Assembly: GCA_016713325.1 (NCBI GenBank)
Contig: JADJPJ010000089.1
Location: 124,001 to 188,000 of the forward strand
Length of the DNA stretch: 64,000 nt
Direction: 5' to 3'
Origin: Candidatus Flexifilum affinis
GTDB taxonomy: Bacteria; Chloroflexota; Anaerolineae; Aggregatilineales; Phototrophicaceae
Part shown: piece after piece, positions 1 to 9,180 of the stretch
Position numbering within the stretch: the first letter of the stretch is position 1
Layout: the number at the start of each line of letters is the position of its first letter
Made by a program: the position numbers and the translations under genes
Notes under the pieces: model-generated
What the model saw: only the letters and a program-made list of their open reading frames with translations
Database searches by the model: none
Told to the model about the DNA's origin: nothing

Positions 1-179
1 AGTCGTTCTTCTGGGACGCGGAAGAGGTCTTCCGCCAGCTCCAGCGGAAGATGGCGCAGTCTTACTACGCCACCGAGACTACCGCCGATAAGCACAAAGT
101 GCCGATGCGCATCGCCGCGCAAATTCTGGCGATCCGCCGCGTCGCAGATGCCCTGAAGACCCGGGGCTTCTATCCGTAA
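1..179 (+). CDS. gdhA: Glutamate dehydrogenase, C-terminal end (partial)
   Basis: The first 179 bases hold the last 58 codons of a gene that starts outside the window and ends with TAA at 177-179. The translation ends in HKVPMRIAAQILAIRRVADA followed by LKTRGFYP. This matches the C-terminus of the Glu/Leu/Phe/Val dehydrogenase family, where an acidic/aromatic stretch, a 'MR.AA..L.I.RVA.A' helix and a terminal RG-[IF]-YP are typical of hexameric glutamate dehydrogenases. The enzyme would interconvert glutamate with 2-oxoglutarate and ammonia in the cytoplasm. That fits the histidine-to-glutamate pathway elsewhere in the window. Leucine or phenylalanine dehydrogenase is possible but less like this C-terminus. 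The cofactor cannot be judged from this fragment. Confidence 0.8.
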   Translation, partial: SFFWDAEEVFRQLQRKMAQSYYATETTADKHKVPMRIAAQILAIRRVADALKTRGFYP

Positions 180-211
180 GGATCTTGGTGCGGGCTTCCT
201 CTCCCAGTTTG

Positions 212-266
212 CCTCACCTTCACATCTGCCGGGCGATTACCGGTGGGTGTGGGGGTGAGGTCTTTT
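212..266 (+). terminator. Probable terminator after the dehydrogenase gene
   Basis: CCTCACC (212-218) pairs with GGTGAGG (254-260) and is followed by TCTTTT. The long loop contains an inner CCGG...CCGG stem. It lies 33 bases after the stop codon. The long loop keeps confidence moderate. Confidence 0.45.
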
Positions 267-327
267 CGTGGTACGATCGGGACCTAACAGACAGATCGAT
301 AGCACGAAATGAGAACGATACGCTCCG

Positions 328-2420
328 ATGGCATGGATGAAGCGCCTCAATGAACTGATCAGCACCCAGGCGGACACCCCATTCGACGCCGCCCTCGCCG
401 AAGCGCGTCGCGCCCGCTGCGCTGGGGATGCCGCTAACGCGCTCCAACTTATCGAAGCTGCTGAAGCCAAAGCAGGCTACGCTGAGCAGAAGACGGATGC
501 CGCGTTCGAACGCGTGCGTATCCTGATCATGCTGCACCATTTTGACGAAGCCCAACCTATTGTCGACAACCTGCTTCGCGGTGCGGCCTTGGTGCGCGCC
601 AAAGCGCTGGCGCATGTCGCGCAGGGCGAACTGGCAGCCGCGCGGGGCGACCTCAACGCGGCGCGGAGCGCTTATGAGACAGCGGTCGAACTGACGCGCG
701 GCAGCAGCTCGATCGGCTTTCGCGATGTCGCGGCGCTGGCTCGTGGGTTGCTGGCGGATGCGGCGCTGCGCGATGGGGGCGGCCGCTATGCCGACCATCT
801 GCTGCGCGAGGCACTGGCCATGCTGACGTCCGAGTCCGACCGAGGCCTGCGAGGGTGGCTGACGGGTTTGCAGGGCGAGGCAGCCCTGGAGATGGGGCAG
901 ACCTCGCAGGGGATGACCCTGCTGGACCAGGCGGTGGCGCTCAGCGGGGCGGCCGGCTGCCGCGTCGACAGTCGTCGCTGGGGCGCGCGCATGGGCGAGC
1001 GGGCGCTTGCTGAAGGGCGCACTCAGGATGCCCAGCGAGCGTTCTCCCAGGTGCTCAACCTCTATTCTGAAGAAGTGGTCTCCCCCGACTATTGTGACGC
1101 CGTGCTCGGTATGAGCCGGGCCACGCTGGGCATTCGTGGGGATGAGCAGCATCGAGAGGCACTACGCTGGTCGGAGATCGGCCTGCGCACCGCCGAGGCG
1201 CTCCAGGATGCGCGGCGAGTCGCACGCGCCCATGGCGCCGTGGGCGAAGCGCTCAAATCACTGGGACGAAGCGCCGAAGCGCTGCCGCATCTGCAAGCCG
1301 CGCTCAACGGCGTTGTCGATGTGCCTCTCTCGGCGCGTCGCGCGCTGGGCGGGGCGCAGTTCGAAGCCGGGGATCACGCCGCCGCGCTGGCCACCTACGA
1401 AGATGCGGTGCAGCGCGCCGATCATCATGGGACGTCTATGGACCGTGCCGACCTTCGGCGCGACCTGGGGCTGGCCCGCTGGCAGATGCGCGACTATTCC
1501 GGCGCGATTCAGGCGTGGACCAACGCGATCCCCTTGTATGAAGAAGCGAATGCGATGGCCCAGGCAGCCCGACTGCACATCGACATCGCTAATGCGCGGC
1601 GCTTGCTGGGGCACGAACCCGCGCGGTCAAGGATGTCGAACACGCGTTGATGCTGCTCAACGCCATCGAGCGGGAGGATGCCGAGACCCGTGGCGTCGTG
1701 CTGTCCAATGCCGCCGTGGTGTATGCCGAGAGCGCCGACGCTGAGTCTGCCGACGCCTTCTTTAAGGAAGCGGTCGATCTGGCGGTCGCCTCAGACGATC
1801 GCGTTGCGCAGGCCACCCGCCTGGGCAACTACGGCTGGTTCCTGCTGCTGGTGGGCCGCCCTCGCCGCGCCCAGACGACTCTGGAACAGGCGCTGGTGCT
1901 GAGCCAGGAACTGGGGCTCAAGCTGCAAACGGCTGTTCAGACGGACAATCTCGGTCTGGTTCGCGATGCGCTGGGAGAATACACCGCTGCCCTGGAACTG
2001 CACGAGCAGGCGGTTCAGCTCACGACGGACAAGGGGTGGCAGTCGCTCTTTCGCGCCAATGCTGCCAATAGCCTGATATCCCTTGGTCGTTACGACGATG
2101 CGCTGGCGCTGCTTGACACGATGCTGGTCGCGGCGCGGGCCCAGCCGCATGATGACGCGCTGGTCGCCGGGTTGATCGCCCAGGCCAGGGCCCGCCTCGC
2201 CGTCGGCCTCCACAGCATCGAGCCGGTTATCGACGAGGCGATCGCCGTGGCTCGCAAGCTCGACCACCGCCGGCTGCTGGCCGAGGCGCTGGCCGAGCGC
2301 AGCCGCTGGCAGGCACGCCAGGGACAGAGCGACGGCGCGCTTGCGTCATGGGACGAAGCGCAGAAGCTGTATCTGCTGCTGCACATGCCGCAGGGAAAGC
2401 TGTCTCCCGACTGGCTCTAG
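328..2420 (+). pseudogene. Tetratricopeptide-repeat protein, frameshifted
   Basis: Two frames together encode an alanine- and leucine-rich helical repeat protein of about 697 residues. Repeats such as 'A...Y..A..L' and 'LG...AA..LYE.A...' run along its whole length, as in TPR proteins that act as interaction scaffolds. There is no signal peptide and no visible catalytic domain. The first frame stops at 1650. The second frame is open through the same place and continues as RAVKDVEHALMLLNAIE into further repeats up to 2420. One extra C in the CCC run at 1618-1620 would join the frames as EPRAVKDVEHAL. I therefore read this as one gene with a sequence error, though a true pseudogene is possible. 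Its partner is unknown and the neighbours give no clue. Confidence 0.65.
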
Positions 2421-2565
2421 AGCGTATCTGATAATTGCCCTTTTGCATTCGTTGCGGCACAAAAACACATCTTCGTAGGCACACGCTTCTGCGTGTCCGC
2501 CGGTCTCGGACGGCAAGAATGCCGTCCCTACGAGAGAACCGCCGAATATTCAGATACGCTCTAGA
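2416..2565. repeat. MITE-like element with 16-bp perfect terminal inverted repeats
   Basis: TCTAGAGCGTATCTGA at 2416-2431 is an exact inverted copy of the sequence at 2550-2565. The 150-bp element has no ORF worth naming. Inside are two hairpins: GGCACACGC-TTCT-GCGTGTCC near 2478-2499, and GGACGGC-AAGAAT-GCCGTCC at 2508-2527 followed by CTACGAG. The left end overlaps the stop codon of the upstream TPR gene (TAG at 2418-2420). This is the structure of a miniature inverted-repeat element. It may also serve as a transcription terminator between the convergent genes. A second copy was not seen in the window, but the inner hairpin has a relative at 28562-28581. Confidence 0.6.
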
Positions 2566-2589
2566 ATGATTTGGGGCGGTTCATCACGT

Positions 2590-4410
2590 TCACCGCGCGA
2601 CGACCGGCAGCACGATGTGTGAGGCTGCCGCCGCGCTGCGCGAGACCTGAAACGTCGGCGTTCCCGACTCCGGAATGCGGGCAAAGGTGTCCTTGTCCGC
2701 GCCGGCGATGGCGACTCGGATGCGATGCCCTCGGCGAATCAGTGCCGACGTGGGCTGCAAGCCAATGACGACTTCCACCCGCTGGCCTCGCGGCAGGGGT
2801 GACGCGTCGGCTCGCCTGCAACTGTGGTAGGGCATTCCGGTGACATACGGCGGTGGCGCATCCGCCAGCTTGCGGTGCAGGCCGCGGAGCTGCCCCTCGG
2901 TGAGGTAGCGCACCACGCCGCGTTCATCCACATCCTCCAGATAGACGAAAAAGGCCGCATCCTCGCTGCTCGACGCGATGTGTAGAGTCACGCTCGGGTA
3001 GCCGGTGATCTCCATGTCGTGCTCCAACGGCGCGGACGTGTAGGTGAGCAGTCGCTGGTCCATCTTCGCCCGGTCGGGGTAGTGGACAGGCTGCGCCATC
3101 TGTGTGTTCCAGCGGTTGGTCTTGCCGGTCGATGCCTCGAAATCGACGGTATAGGAATCGGTCGCGTCCTGCTCGACCGGCGCCGATGCCGTCAGGCCGT
3201 TCCCGGCTGCAAAATACCAGGTCTGCTGCGTGGCTCCGGGGAGTGGGAACGCATCGGTCTGCTTCCAGACTTCTTCGCCCAGGGTGTAGTAGGTGAGCGT
3301 CTTGCCTGCCGGCGGTCGGTCCTCGACCAGCGTGCGTTGGAAGAATGCCGTCATGGCGGCCCACTGCTGTGCCTGGAGCGGATCGGGCTTCGCGCTGGGT
3401 TTCTGGTAGGGGCTGCCGTGTGCCGTCATCTCGTGCTTCCAGGCGCCGATCACGGCGATCTGCGGGTTCGGAAAGGTGTTGAAGGTGCGCAGGACCGCCT
3501 CCGCCGCCGCGCCGTCGAGCCAGCTTCCCCAGGAGAACAGCGGGACGCTGCTCCGGCGAATCTCGTCGTTGTAGGCATACACGCTGATGTCGTCCAGGGT
3601 CAGCCCGCTATCGCCAAACGGATCGTCCCGGAAAGTGATACCGTTCATGGCAGCGTATACGTTGGTGTTCGCTTGGTGCTCGGCCAGCGCCTGCGCCCGG
3701 AGCGTCCCCGTCTTACGATCCTCGTCGACGGGGCGCACGCTCCTGGAGAACAGCCGCGCGCTGAAAGGGAACAGCTTCGAGGGCTTACCGCTGTCGAGCA
3801 TCGCGTTGCTCATGCTCCAGGCTTCGATGAAGGCGGTGTTGAAGATGCCGCCGGGCATCGCGACGTCGGCGTAAACGTCGTACTCGATCTCCTGTGGGAT
3901 CACCCCTTTGATGCCCTCATGGCCGGTAGCGACCAGCCGCAGTGCCGTAGCGCCCTCATAGGAGATGCCATAAGCGCCGATATGGCCACTGCACCACAGC
4001 TGCGCCAGCACCCAGGCGACCACTTCGCCATAGTCGGCAATCTCCTCCGGCGCGAACGGAGCACGGCTCGAACCGAACGAAGCGCCGGTGCCGCGCGCAT
4101 CGACCACGACCAGGGCGAATCCGCGGGCGATGAAATCGTCGGGGGTGCGCTCGCGCGGGCCAATCAGCGGCTTGCCCGGCTGGTCCGGCATGCGCAGATC
4201 GATGCTGCGCCAGTAGCGCGCCAGGATCATCAGCGTCGGGAATCGCGTTCCCGGAGGCGCATCGGCCGGCAGCATCACGTCGAGGGCGATTCGCGTTCCA
4301 TCGCGCATGGGGAGGTACAACGAACGGTTCTCGACCTTCTTGTAGCGCTTCTCTGGCGGGTTCGCATGCAGATCATGCAGGGTGGCGGTCTTGAGTGTGG
4401 TCGTGGTCAC
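2590..4410 (-). CDS. CocE/NonD family alpha/beta hydrolase
   Basis: A 606-residue cytoplasmic protein of the CocE/X-Pro dipeptidyl-peptidase type. The N-terminal half carries 'V.MRDGT.IALDV..P' and 'VVVDARGTGAS', and the nucleophile elbow GAYGISYEG. The C-terminal part ('ITGYPSVTLHI', 'RRGHRIRVAIAG') is the jelly-roll domain that closes the active site in this family. Such enzymes hydrolyse esters or acyl-amino acid bonds, but the substrate cannot be told from the sequence. I chose the GTG at 4408-4410 because AAGGA lies about eight bases upstream. The frame is open further upstream to 4494. The PadR regulator upstream is on the same strand, so the two may form a regulator-enzyme pair. Confidence 0.8.
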   Translation of the reverse strand: MTTTTLKTATLHDLHANPPEKRYKKVENRSLYLPMRDGTRIALDVMLPADAPPGTRFPTLMILARYWRSIDLRMPDQPGKPLIGPRERTPDDFIARGFALVVVDARGTGASFGSSRAPFAPEEIADYGEVVAWVLAQLWCSGHIGAYGISYEGATALRLVATGHEGIKGVIPQEIEYDVYADVAMPGGIFNTAFIEAWSMSNAMLDSGKPSKLFPFSARLFSRSVRPVDEDRKTGTLRAQALAEHQANTNVYAAMNGITFRDDPFGDSGLTLDDISVYAYNDEIRRSSVPLFSWGSWLDGAAAEAVLRTFNTFPNPQIAVIGAWKHEMTAHGSPYQKPSAKPDPLQAQQWAAMTAFFQRTLVEDRPPAGKTLTYYTLGEEVWKQTDAFPLPGATQQTWYFAAGNGLTASAPVEQDATDSYTVDFEASTGKTNRWNTQMAQPVHYPDRAKMDQRLLTYTSAPLEHDMEITGYPSVTLHIASSSEDAAFFVYLEDVDERGVVRYLTEGQLRGLHRKLADAPPPYVTGMPYHSCRRADASPLPRGQRVEVVIGLQPTSALIRRGHRIRVAIAGADKDTFARIPESGTPTFQVSRSAAAASHIVLPVVAR

Positions 4411-4639
4411 TGCAATGGTCCTTTCTTGTCGTCCGGCGATAAGCTGCATTGAAGCGACGGGGCGCGCCGATCGCGTGCCCACGGACGAAATCACGGTTGG
4501 TCAGGTTGGTTGAACGGAGCCGATCAGGTGGTTGAGCGGGTAAGGTTCCCTGTTGTTGCTGAGGAACAAGGCCGAGAAACTACCAGCAGAAACGGGCGCT
4601 TTTCCCTCATTTCTGCCCTCATCTCTCATCCCTTCTCTC

Positions 4640-5188
4640 TTAGAACTCTTCCTCGACACGCTGGATCGTCTCGTCCAGCCAGGCCACGATGGCCTCTTCC
4701 GTCATTTCGCCGACACGCCGGGTGGCTTCCCACATCAGGGCGTCGCGGCGAAGCTCCGGCTGCGCTTCGACGGTCGACGCGATCATCGCCTTGATCTCGC
4801 GAAAGACGGCGATCTGCCCCTGACGCAGTGCACGCTGCAAGCGGAGCTGCGTCAGAACCGTCTGCTTGTCGAGCTGCGCCGAGAAGAAGAGACGGAGCAA
4901 GAACGGCTCCTTGGCTGGCGTGATCTCGGTCAGCGGTTCTGACAACCAGCGGCGCAGATCCTCACGCCCTGCCGCCGTGATCGAGTACACCCGCCGGTCC
5001 GGCCGATCCTCCTGCGGTTCGATCTCTGAGGTCAGCAGCTTTTCCTTCTCCAGCGAATCCGGCGTCCGGTAGATCTGGCTGGGAAGGGCATGCCAGAAGT
5101 GGCCGGCGGAGGTATCGATGAACTGCTTGAGCTGATACCCGGTCATGGATTGATAGTTCAGCGCTCCGAGTAACACATACTTCAACAT
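4640..5188 (-). CDS. PadR family transcriptional regulator
   Basis: A 182-residue DNA-binding protein. The N-terminal winged helix (about 1-80) shows the family pattern: 'LKYVLLGALNYQSMTGYQLK', then 'SQIYR..DSLEKE.L.TSE', and 'RRVYSITAAGREDLRRWL'. The C-terminal half (about 90-182) is the long helical PadR dimerisation domain ending in 'WLDETIQRVEEEF'. PadR proteins are usually ligand-responsive repressors of detoxification or transport genes. The start MLKYVLLG fits the family N-terminus, although no strong ribosome binding site precedes it. The likely targets are its own promoter, which carries a palindrome between -35 and -10, the downstream CocE-type hydrolase, and perhaps the divergent glycosyltransferase. 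Confidence 0.85.
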   Translation of the reverse strand: MLKYVLLGALNYQSMTGYQLKQFIDTSAGHFWHALPSQIYRTPDSLEKEKLLTSEIEPQEDRPDRRVYSITAAGREDLRRWLSEPLTEITPAKEPFLLRLFFSAQLDKQTVLTQLRLQRALRQGQIAVFREIKAMIASTVEAQPELRRDALMWEATRRVGEMTEEAIVAWLDETIQRVEEEF

Positions 5189-5319
5189 GGTGCACCACAT
5201 GGTCTGGGAGCCGGAAAGTGTTCGGCCGTGCCTGTTGGCACTGGCGGACCCGTCAAGCATAACCGCGATGGGGGCAGAGACCCAAGCGCACGAGCGCAGT
5301 TCTGATACATACTCCACAA

Positions 5320-5347
5320 ATCATATAACACTTGTGGAATACGTCAA
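5320..5347 (-). promoter_or_regulatory. Sigma-70-type promoter for the padR gene
   Basis: On the minus strand TTGACG (plus 5342-5347) and TATGAT (plus 5320-5325) are 16 bases apart. The promoter is about 130 bases upstream of the padR start codon. Confidence 0.6.
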
Positions 5348-5351
5348 GTGT
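5328..5351. promoter_or_regulatory. Palindromic operator candidate inside the padR promoter
   Basis: ACACTTG (5328-5334) and CAAGTGT (5345-5351) form a perfect 7-bp inverted repeat with a 10-base spacer. It overlaps the -35 box and the spacer of the padR promoter, so a bound dimer would block polymerase. PadR self-regulation is the natural reading, but this is inferred from position. Confidence 0.5.
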
Positions 5352-5448
5352 TCGGCTTTTCGTGTTCAGGTGTATCTGGAGGCGAAGTTGCACCCGGTTC
5401 GCTAGAATATACGGCGATCCACCTCCCAAGTGTTTCTCAGGACAATTC

Positions 5449-6676
5449 ATGACAAGCTACTGGTTTCTCTCCGCGCCGCTTTACAGCCATCTTGACTGGG
5501 GCGGTTATCTGCCGACGGCGATCGAGCTTCAGGCGCGCGGGCACGAAGTTACCTGGATCAGCGAAAATCCGATCGCTGGGCCGGTTACCCAGGCGCGTAT
5601 TCCCTTCGCGCCGGTTCGCAGCGTCGGCTGGCTGTGGCCGCCCCCCGCTGCCGGAGGCGGACGGTCTGAAGCCGAGCGACGCCGTGATGATTCGCTACCG
5701 GCGCGCGCTCGACACCTGGATGAGCGAGGAATTGGTCGGGGATGCGGTCGATGCGCTGCTGGAGTTGGCCGATCAGATCGGCGCACCAGATGTCATCGTT
5801 ACCGATCCGTTTCTAACGGCGGCGGCGCTCACAGCCGAGAAGCTAGGAGCGAAGCTGGCGGTCTGCGGCTGGGTGGCGATGCGCGATTTGCGCGACGATC
5901 TGCTCTTTCCGGTGCAGAAAATCCTGGGCGACGAAAGCCGGCAGCGGCTCGATGCCCTCTGCGCGCGCTTCGGACTGGCCGGAAGATATTTCTCGCAGGG
6001 GCCAACGCCGTCCATCCTCAGCCCATCGCTGCACGTCAGCTACTTCAATGCGGAGTGGTATCAGGCGGATCTGCCGGACATGATGCCGCAGACGTTGTTC
6101 GTCGGCGGAAAGCCCATTGGTTCGCCAACCCCACCGGCATGGCTGACCGAGATCCCCGAGGACGCGCCGCTCGCTGTAATCACGCTGGGCACGACCTTCA
6201 CCGGCGACCTGGGCTTTTTCGCCTGGGCGGCGCAGGCAGCCGCGCAGGCCGGCCTGGTGCCGATCGTGGCAATTGGCTGGAATCCGATGGAAAAGGAAGA
6301 CAAGGCGAAGTTGATCAAGGCGCTCCCACGGGGCACGCGCCTGGTGAACTTCGTTCCGTTCGCCACCGTGCTGCCGCGCACCCGGATCATGTGTCACCAC
6401 GGGGGGATGGGGACCACGCACGCTGCTCTGATCCACGGTGTTCCGCAGATCGTCGTGCCCCACGCCGCGGACCAGCGGGGGCAGGCGCGCCGCGCGGCCC
6501 AGGCCAAAGTGGGCCTGCATCTGACCGCCCATGATGTGCGTCAGGGCGCTCTGGGGCAGGCGTTCAACGCGCTGATGGAAGATGAGCGCGTTCAGGCCGC
6601 AGCCCGTGCCACGGCCGACGATCTTGCCCAGCTTGGCGGTCCTCCGCGTGCCGCGGAGGCGCTGGCTGCTCTATGA
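5449..6676 (+). pseudogene. GT1 (MGT-like) glycosyltransferase, frameshifted
   Basis: The two frames together make a 408-residue GT-B fold enzyme. The N-terminal acceptor domain begins MTSYWFLSAPLYSHLDWGGY. The C-terminal nucleotide-sugar domain carries the GT1 signature HHGGMGTTHAALIHGVPQIV followed by 'PHAADQRGQA'. Enzymes of this family transfer a sugar from a UDP- or dTDP-sugar to a small hydrophobic acceptor such as a macrolide, terpenoid or flavonoid. The frame changes at the run of six C at 5641-5646. Removing one C joins 'VGWLWPPP' to 'LPEADGLKPSDAVM' without loss. It is divergent from padR, which suggests a small xenobiotic-modification locus. The acceptor is unknown. Confidence 0.75.
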
Positions 6677-6741
6677 CAGAGGATCAATGGGCCCGTAGGC
6701 CGTAGGCCGAGGCGATGCTCGTCCGCCGCGCTCGCGGCGCT

Positions 6742-7263
6742 TCAATCCAGCATCCAGAACACCCGCCGGTAAGCCGTTGTGGAGAAGCTCTCAACGGTGA
6801 AGACCGCTTCCTGTGGCTGAAGGCAGAGACCCATGCGGGCGTCCTGAGTTGCGCGGCTGCCGATCAGCGGAGGTGACAAGACCAGGTGCTGGCCTACCTG
6901 CCCGTCGTGGACGAAAACCCAGATCTGCCGGTCTTCCTCGACGAAGTCGCGCTGCGCCAGCCAGGTGAAGCCGAGGGTCTCATTGACGAAGGTTTCCGAC
7001 GCGCCGCCGCCAAAGATGCACACGCGATCCCAGGGGAATGGCACCTGGTCCCCCAGGGTAACACGCTCGCCGTCGCGCATCCCCCGTGCCGACTCAGCGA
7101 TCTGCGCCGCCCAACGCACCTGCTCTTCGGTCTGGTGGTGTATCGGATCGGCCAGCCGACCGAAATCATAACTGCTGCTCATGAGGGTATCCCTCCATAC
7201 TTGACAGGCGCCTAAGCCAAGGACGATGACCAGCAGTAGTCCGGTCCTGGTGAGCGCTCTCAT
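6742..7263 (-). CDS. Small lipoprotein, candidate immunity protein of the adjacent effector
   Basis: A 173-residue protein with a clear lipoprotein signal: MRALTRTGLLLVIVLGLGAC, with the lipobox LGAC before Gln21. The mature part has no family I recognise. It contains a GGGASE turn and several aromatic residues and looks like a compact beta-rich domain. It starts three bases after the stop of the WXG100-like gene, so the two are almost certainly co-transcribed. A membrane-anchored protein facing outward, encoded directly after a secreted effector-like protein, fits an immunity protein. That role is inference from gene order only. Confidence 0.6.
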   Translation of the reverse strand: MRALTRTGLLLVIVLGLGACQVWRDTLMSSSYDFGRLADPIHHQTEEQVRWAAQIAESARGMRDGERVTLGDQVPFPWDRVCIFGGGASETFVNETLGFTWLAQRDFVEEDRQIWVFVHDGQVGQHLVLSPPLIGSRATQDARMGLCLQPQEAVFTVESFSTTAYRRVFWMLD

Positions 7264-7266
7264 GGT

Positions 7267-8295
7267 TTAGCGACCACTGCCTGAGCCACCGCCGGGCTGC
7301 GGGATCTGGTTTGGATCGACGGGGATGTTGGCTGCGTCTGGCGCCTGATCGGTGGGCGCGACCGGGCCATTTTCCAGGACCGCCAGTTGCTCGGGCGTAT
7401 TGGCGCCAAGCCCGGCGCTGCCCGGAATGTACACCCCCTGGCCGCTGCGAATGGCCTGGCCGATCAGGTTGCGAAGCTGCTCGGGCGAGGCGTTGGGATA
7501 CTGCTGCGCCATGCGAATGCCGAGCGCGTTGTTCTGCCGGTCCATGAAGTCGCGCGCGGCCGGGTTCCCGTCTTTCGTCTCGTGCGCGTCGGTGAACTCC
7601 TGTGTCCACTCCGCGCCGAATTCCTGCGTCATGCGCGCCGACCAGTAGGCGTGGCGGAAGGCGTCGCCCAGCCCGTCGTTGTTGGAATGGCTGCCGAAGA
7701 CGGATTCTTCCGTGGCGAAGGCTTCGTCGTGCAGGTTGTTCAGCGTCATCAACTGGAAGGTGTTGAGCCTGTCCATGGCCTGCGCTTCCAGCTCGGTGAT
7801 GTCGCTGCGGAAGAACCCGAAGGCCTGCGCCACGTCGCGGGCGATCCCGGGCCTGGGATAACCGACGACGGTGTTGCCGGCATACGAGCCGCGGTTGTTG
7901 CGGAACGCGTCGAAGGCTGCGCCGACATCCGTGGGACCGCCGGGCGCCGCGCCAGGGGATTCAGCCGCCGTGCCGCCGCCGCTGTATGTATCGCCCGCAA
8001 AGAGACTGGCCGCCTCCTCCTCGCCCGCCGCGAAGAGGCTGGCGATCTGGCCGACTGCTTCCTCGGCGGCGGCGAAGGCCCGCGCCAGCCTCAGCAGGGC
8101 TGGCAGGGTTTCGGAATCCAGATCATTGTAGAAAACTGTCGCGTTGTCGCCGATCCACTTCCGCTCGTCACGCAGTGTCTGCTGACAGTCTTCGACACGA
8201 CGCAGGAGCTGCTGAACGCTCTCCTGCTGATCGGCAAACGCCTGGGCGACCTTCTGGAGCGATGTGTAGTTGACGGTGACGGCGGGTACAGTCAT
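7267..8295 (-). CDS. WXG100-type N-terminus fused to a toxin-like C-terminal domain
   Basis: A 342-residue protein with no signal peptide. Residues about 5-100 form a helical hairpin with W47-I48-G49 at the turn, as in WXG100/ESAT-6-like type VII secretion substrates. A Gly/Ala/Pro-rich linker (about 100-130) follows. Residues about 150-280 form a separate domain with DAFRHAYW (211-218), AHE (237-239) and MDRQNNALG (251-259). The motif resembles the uncharacterised DUF6973-type domain found at the ends of polymorphic toxins. His215, His238, Glu239 and Asp252 are candidate catalytic or metal-binding residues. The tail is Pro/Gly-rich. The design (secretion domain, linker, C-terminal effector domain) and the lipoprotein gene three bases downstream suggest a toxin-immunity pair. 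No type VII secretion machinery is in the window. Confidence 0.6.
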   Translation of the reverse strand: MTVPAVTVNYTSLQKVAQAFADQQESVQQLLRRVEDCQQTLRDERKWIGDNATVFYNDLDSETLPALLRLARAFAAAEEAVGQIASLFAAGEEEAASLFAGDTYSGGGTAAESPGAAPGGPTDVGAAFDAFRNNRGSYAGNTVVGYPRPGIARDVAQAFGFFRSDITELEAQAMDRLNTFQLMTLNNLHDEAFATEESVFGSHSNNDGLGDAFRHAYWSARMTQEFGAEWTQEFTDAHETKDGNPAARDFMDRQNNALGIRMAQQYPNASPEQLRNLIGQAIRSGQGVYIPGSAGLGANTPEQLAVLENGPVAPTDQAPDAANIPVDPNQIPQPGGGSGSGR

Positions 8296-8341
8296 GACGA
8301 TCCTTCCAGCATCGAGTGCCCAATGTCAGGCGGAGGCGCTT

Positions 8342-9133
8342 CTAGACTTTCGTCCCCTTGACGATCACATGCGTATGATCGAAGATGGCATCCGCCGTCC
8401 CTGCGCAGCGGATGTTCATCCATTTGGCGACCGGCTCAGGCGCCTGGATCATCAGGATGTGCAGATGCTCGATCACCTCCGGCGTGCAGCCCTGGCGCTC
8501 GGCCCATTCCACCATGGGTGCATCGCGGGTGACGAGCAGGGTGTCGTCGACGGTCAGGCCGGCATCCAGGAAAGCCCCCTGCCATTCGTACACAGGCAGG
8601 GCGCGAACGTGCGATGGATCGCGCAGTTTCTCGAAGGCTTCGACGTAGGCCGCATCTTCGCGGCTGTCCGGGAGCGCCTGGTCCTGCACGATAAGCGTAC
8701 CGCCGGGCTTGAGCGTTCGCGCGCATTCCAGCATGAAGCGGAACACGTCCGGGAAGTGATGGGCCGCGATCCGGCAGGTGATCAGGTCGAACATCCCCGC
8801 GCGGAAGGGGAGGGCTTCGGCATCCGCCGGGATGAAGTCGACGTTCGTGAGGCCCTTCCGGTCGATCAGAAAAGCGCGAGCCGCGTCGAGCATCACCGGC
8901 GCGTAATCCGAGGCGATCATCCGGCCGACGTGCGGGGCCAGCTTGAGCGCCGTGTGGCCGCCGCCGGTCGCGATGTCAAGCGCGATCCAGTCTGGCTCTG
9001 GCGCGGCCAACCGCAGAATGTCGTCGAGATCGCTGCCATCGCTGTGGGCCCTGCTGTTGACGTATCCCTGCGCGTACTGACTAAAGCGTTCGCGACTGTG
9101 AGATTTGGGATCGGGCGTGTTCACGATTTTCAC
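8342..9133 (-). CDS. Class I SAM-dependent methyltransferase (UbiE/Methyltransf_11 type)
   Basis: A 263-residue Rossmann-fold methyltransferase. Motif I is 'ALDIATGGGHTALKL' (about 51-65), followed by 'MIASDYAPVML' for the ribose-binding acidic residue, 'ADAEALPF' (motif II) and 'ARTLKPGGTLIVQD' (motif III). The N-terminal 'F...AQGYVNSRAHSDGSDL' is common in UbiE/YcgJ-like enzymes that methylate small molecules. It uses S-adenosylmethionine, and the acceptor cannot be told. The start ATG follows 'AAGAGGAAATGTGAAA' on the coding strand, a good ribosome binding site. It is divergent from queG, 47 bases away, with no functional link visible. Confidence 0.85.
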   Translation of the reverse strand: MKIVNTPDPKSHSRERFSQYAQGYVNSRAHSDGSDLDDILRLAAPEPDWIALDIATGGGHTALKLAPHVGRMIASDYAPVMLDAARAFLIDRKGLTNVDFIPADAEALPFRAGMFDLITCRIAAHHFPDVFRFMLECARTLKPGGTLIVQDQALPDSREDAAYVEAFEKLRDPSHVRALPVYEWQGAFLDAGLTVDDTLLVTRDAPMVEWAERQGCTPEVIEHLHILMIQAPEPVAKWMNIRCAGTADAIFDHTHVIVKGTKV

Positions 9134-9180
9134 ATTTCCTCTTTGCGATCATCATTGTAGCCGGAGTTCGGATTAAAGGC

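Noticed and set aside
3019..4452. Long plus-strand open frame opposite the CocE-type hydrolase
   Set aside because: Shadow of a well-supported gene, with no recognisable motif and the composition of a reverse-strand translation.
6742..8295. A complete type VII secretion locus
   Set aside because: Only the effector-like protein and lipoprotein are here. No FtsK/SpoIIIE-type ATPase or other secretion component is encoded in the window.
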